DNA from: Pseudomonas bijieensis
Lineage (GTDB): Bacteria; Pseudomonadota; Gammaproteobacteria; Pseudomonadales; Pseudomonadaceae
Direction of reading: 5' to 3'
NCBI RefSeq assembly: GCF_013347965.1
Contig: NZ_CP048810.1
Span: 5,393,501-5,457,500, forward strand
DNA length: 64,000 bases
This document shows, piece after piece, positions 62,902-64,000 of this stretch; the first letter of the stretch is position 1, and each line of letters begins with the position of its first letter. Under the pieces are notes generated by a model, which made no database searches, was not told where the DNA came from, and saw nothing but the letters and a program-made list of their open reading frames with translations. The position numbers and the translations under genes are program-made.

Positions 62902-64000
62902 TCAGACCATCGTCAGCAGCACGGCGACAAAAATGCTGCCGGCGGAGAAGGTCATGGTCCGAGACGACCAAGTGTTGAACCAACGTTGAAAGCTGGCGAG
63001 ATCACGGGTCAGGTGGGTGGGCTGGCGGGTCCAGGACTGTTGATCGAGGCGGAAGAACACGTAGATCTTCACCAGGGCACCGACGATCTGGTTGTAATAG
63101 AGAATCGCCGGGTAGGCAGGGCCGATCCGGTGTCCGGAGCACGACAGCAGCAGGGTCAGGATCAACCGCGTGATGCCGATCCACAGCAGGTACACCAGGA
63201 TGAACGCGGTGCCGTACTTGAAGCTGGCGATCAGTGCGACGGTCAGGCCCAGCAGCGAGGTCCACATCGACACGCGCTGGTCGAACAGCACCACCGAAGT
63301 GAACAGGCCCAGACGGCGCAGCCCCAGGCCCAGGGCCCGGGAGTTCTGTCGCAGGTTGTTGCCGTACCAGCGGAACATCAGCTTGCGGCTGGCCTTGATG
63401 AAGCTTTTCTCCGGTGGATGCTCGACGGTGTTGATCGCCGCATCAGGTACGTAGAAGGTGTCGTAGCCCAGGCGCATCAGGCTGAACCAGCTCGACTTGT
63501 CATCACCGGTGAGGAACTTGAAGCGACCCAGGCGCCAGTGTTGCAGCGAGTCGCTTTCCACGTCGGCGATGAAGTCCGGGTTGGTCACCACGGTGGCGCG
63601 GAACACCGACATACGGCCGGTCATGGTCAGCACGCGCTTGGACAAGGCCATGGAGCACATGTTGATATGCCGTTGGGCGAAGCGCAGCTTGTGCCATTCG
63701 CTCATGATGTAGCCGCCGCGCACTTCGCAGAACTCGTTGGTGGTCAGGCCGCCGACGTTGCCGAACAGCTGGAACCACGGCACGGTCTTGCGTACGACGC
63801 CTTCGGCGAGCACGGTATCGCCGTCGATCACCGCAACCACGGCGCGGTCGTCCGGCAAGTGGCGGGAGATGGCGCGGAAGCCGTAGGCCAGGCCGTCACG
63901 CTTGCCAGTGCCGGGAATGCGCACGAAGTCCAGCTTGACCCGCGCTGGCGGGTTCATGCGGGCCCAGAGGCTCTTGACCAGCAGTTCGTCGGACATTTCC
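62902..64000 (-). CDS. alg8: Alginate polymerase glycosyltransferase Alg8, 5' end outside the window
   Basis: The C-terminal ~366 residues of the GT2-family mannuronan synthase, which uses GDP-mannuronate. The frame stays open to the window edge, so the first part (from family length, roughly 130 residues) is missing. Seen here are the catalytic-core Asp motif [39 protein letters not shown] with the second Asp motif, and late membrane helices ([25 protein letters not shown]; a final helix [13 protein letters not shown]). algD would be expected just beyond the right edge. Confidence 0.95.
   Translation of the reverse strand, partial: EMSDELLVKSLWARMNPPARVKLDFVRIPGTGKRDGLAYGFRAISRHLPDDRAVVAVIDGDTVLAEGVVRKTVPWFQLFGNVGGLTTNEFCEVRGGYIMSEWHKLRFAQRHINMCSMALSKRVLTMTGRMSVFRATVVTNPDFIADVESDSLQHWRLGRFKFLTGDDKSSWFSLMRLGYDTFYVPDAAINTVEHPPEKSFIKASRKLMFRWYGNNLRQNSRALGLGLRRLGLFTSVVLFDQRVSMWTSLLGLTVALIASFKYGTAFILVYLLWIGITRLILTLLLSCSGHRIGPAYPAILYYNQIVGALVKIYVFFRLDQQSWTRQPTHLTRDLASFQRWFNTWSSRTMTFSAGSIFVAVLLTMV

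Noticed and set aside
60764..62989. A 741-codon open frame on the plus strand opposite algK and alg44
   Set aside because: It is antisense to two well-identified alg genes with full motifs. Its residues show the His/Gln/Val-rich pattern typical of antisense frames in GC-rich Pseudomonas genes.

Overview
The window is a contiguous chromosomal stretch from a Pseudomonas of the fluorescens group. This is shown by the rplM-rpsI-petABC-sspAB block, the yraP/yraO/yraN/lpoA/rsmI cluster next to rnpB, a complete Pseudomonas-order division and cell wall (dcw) cluster, a twelve-gene-type alginate operon, and several REPIN-type palindromes with the GTGGGAGC...GCTCCCAC ends typical of fluorescent pseudomonads.

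Left third (1-28.6 kb, mostly plus strand): the first codons of an oxidoreductase on the minus strand, ribosomal proteins L13 and S9, the cytochrome bc1 complex (petABC), and the ClpXP-linked regulators sspA and sspB. A minus-strand set follows (BON lipoprotein, SIS-domain GmhA/DiaA, YraN, LpoA), then plus-strand rsmI and the RNase P RNA gene. From 10.7 to 28.6 kb lies the whole dcw cluster: mraZ rsmH ftsL ftsI murE murF mraY murD ftsW murG murC ddlB ftsQ ftsA ftsZ lpxC. It is tightly overlapped and starts with a sigma70-like promoter and 10-bp-spaced MraZ-type operator repeats.

Middle (28.6-49 kb): an accessory region. Right after lpxC is a 1347-residue protein that looks like a large dermonecrotic-toxin-type or polymorphic effector, with a proline-rich linker and a small distinct C-terminal module. 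Then come, on the minus strand, a membrane diguanylate cyclase and a four-gene operon for a metal-type two-component system with an RND pump and its adaptor. A small hypothetical gene and a LysR regulator follow. The LysR gene is divergent from a NodT-FUSC-DUF1656-HlyD (AaeXAB-like) efflux operon. Last are a short-chain dehydrogenase and a small membrane protein on the minus strand.

Right end (49-64 kb, minus strand): the alginate operon in the order (algD outside)-alg8-alg44-algK-algE-algG-algX-algL-algI-algJ-algF-algA, closed by a strong terminator. Alg8/Alg44 polymerise under c-di-GMP control, AlgK/AlgE form the outer-membrane exit, AlgG/AlgX/AlgL edit, acetylate and trim in the periplasm, AlgI/J/F supply acetyl groups, and AlgA makes the precursor. 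In this sequence algA has a one-base insertion near its start that removes its N-terminal nucleotide-binding motif from the main frame.

Most notable: the toxin-like gene after lpxC, the algA frameshift, REP palindromes inside the alg operon (one forming the start of algK), a possible leader hairpin before sspA, and the unusual lpxC neighbourhood.
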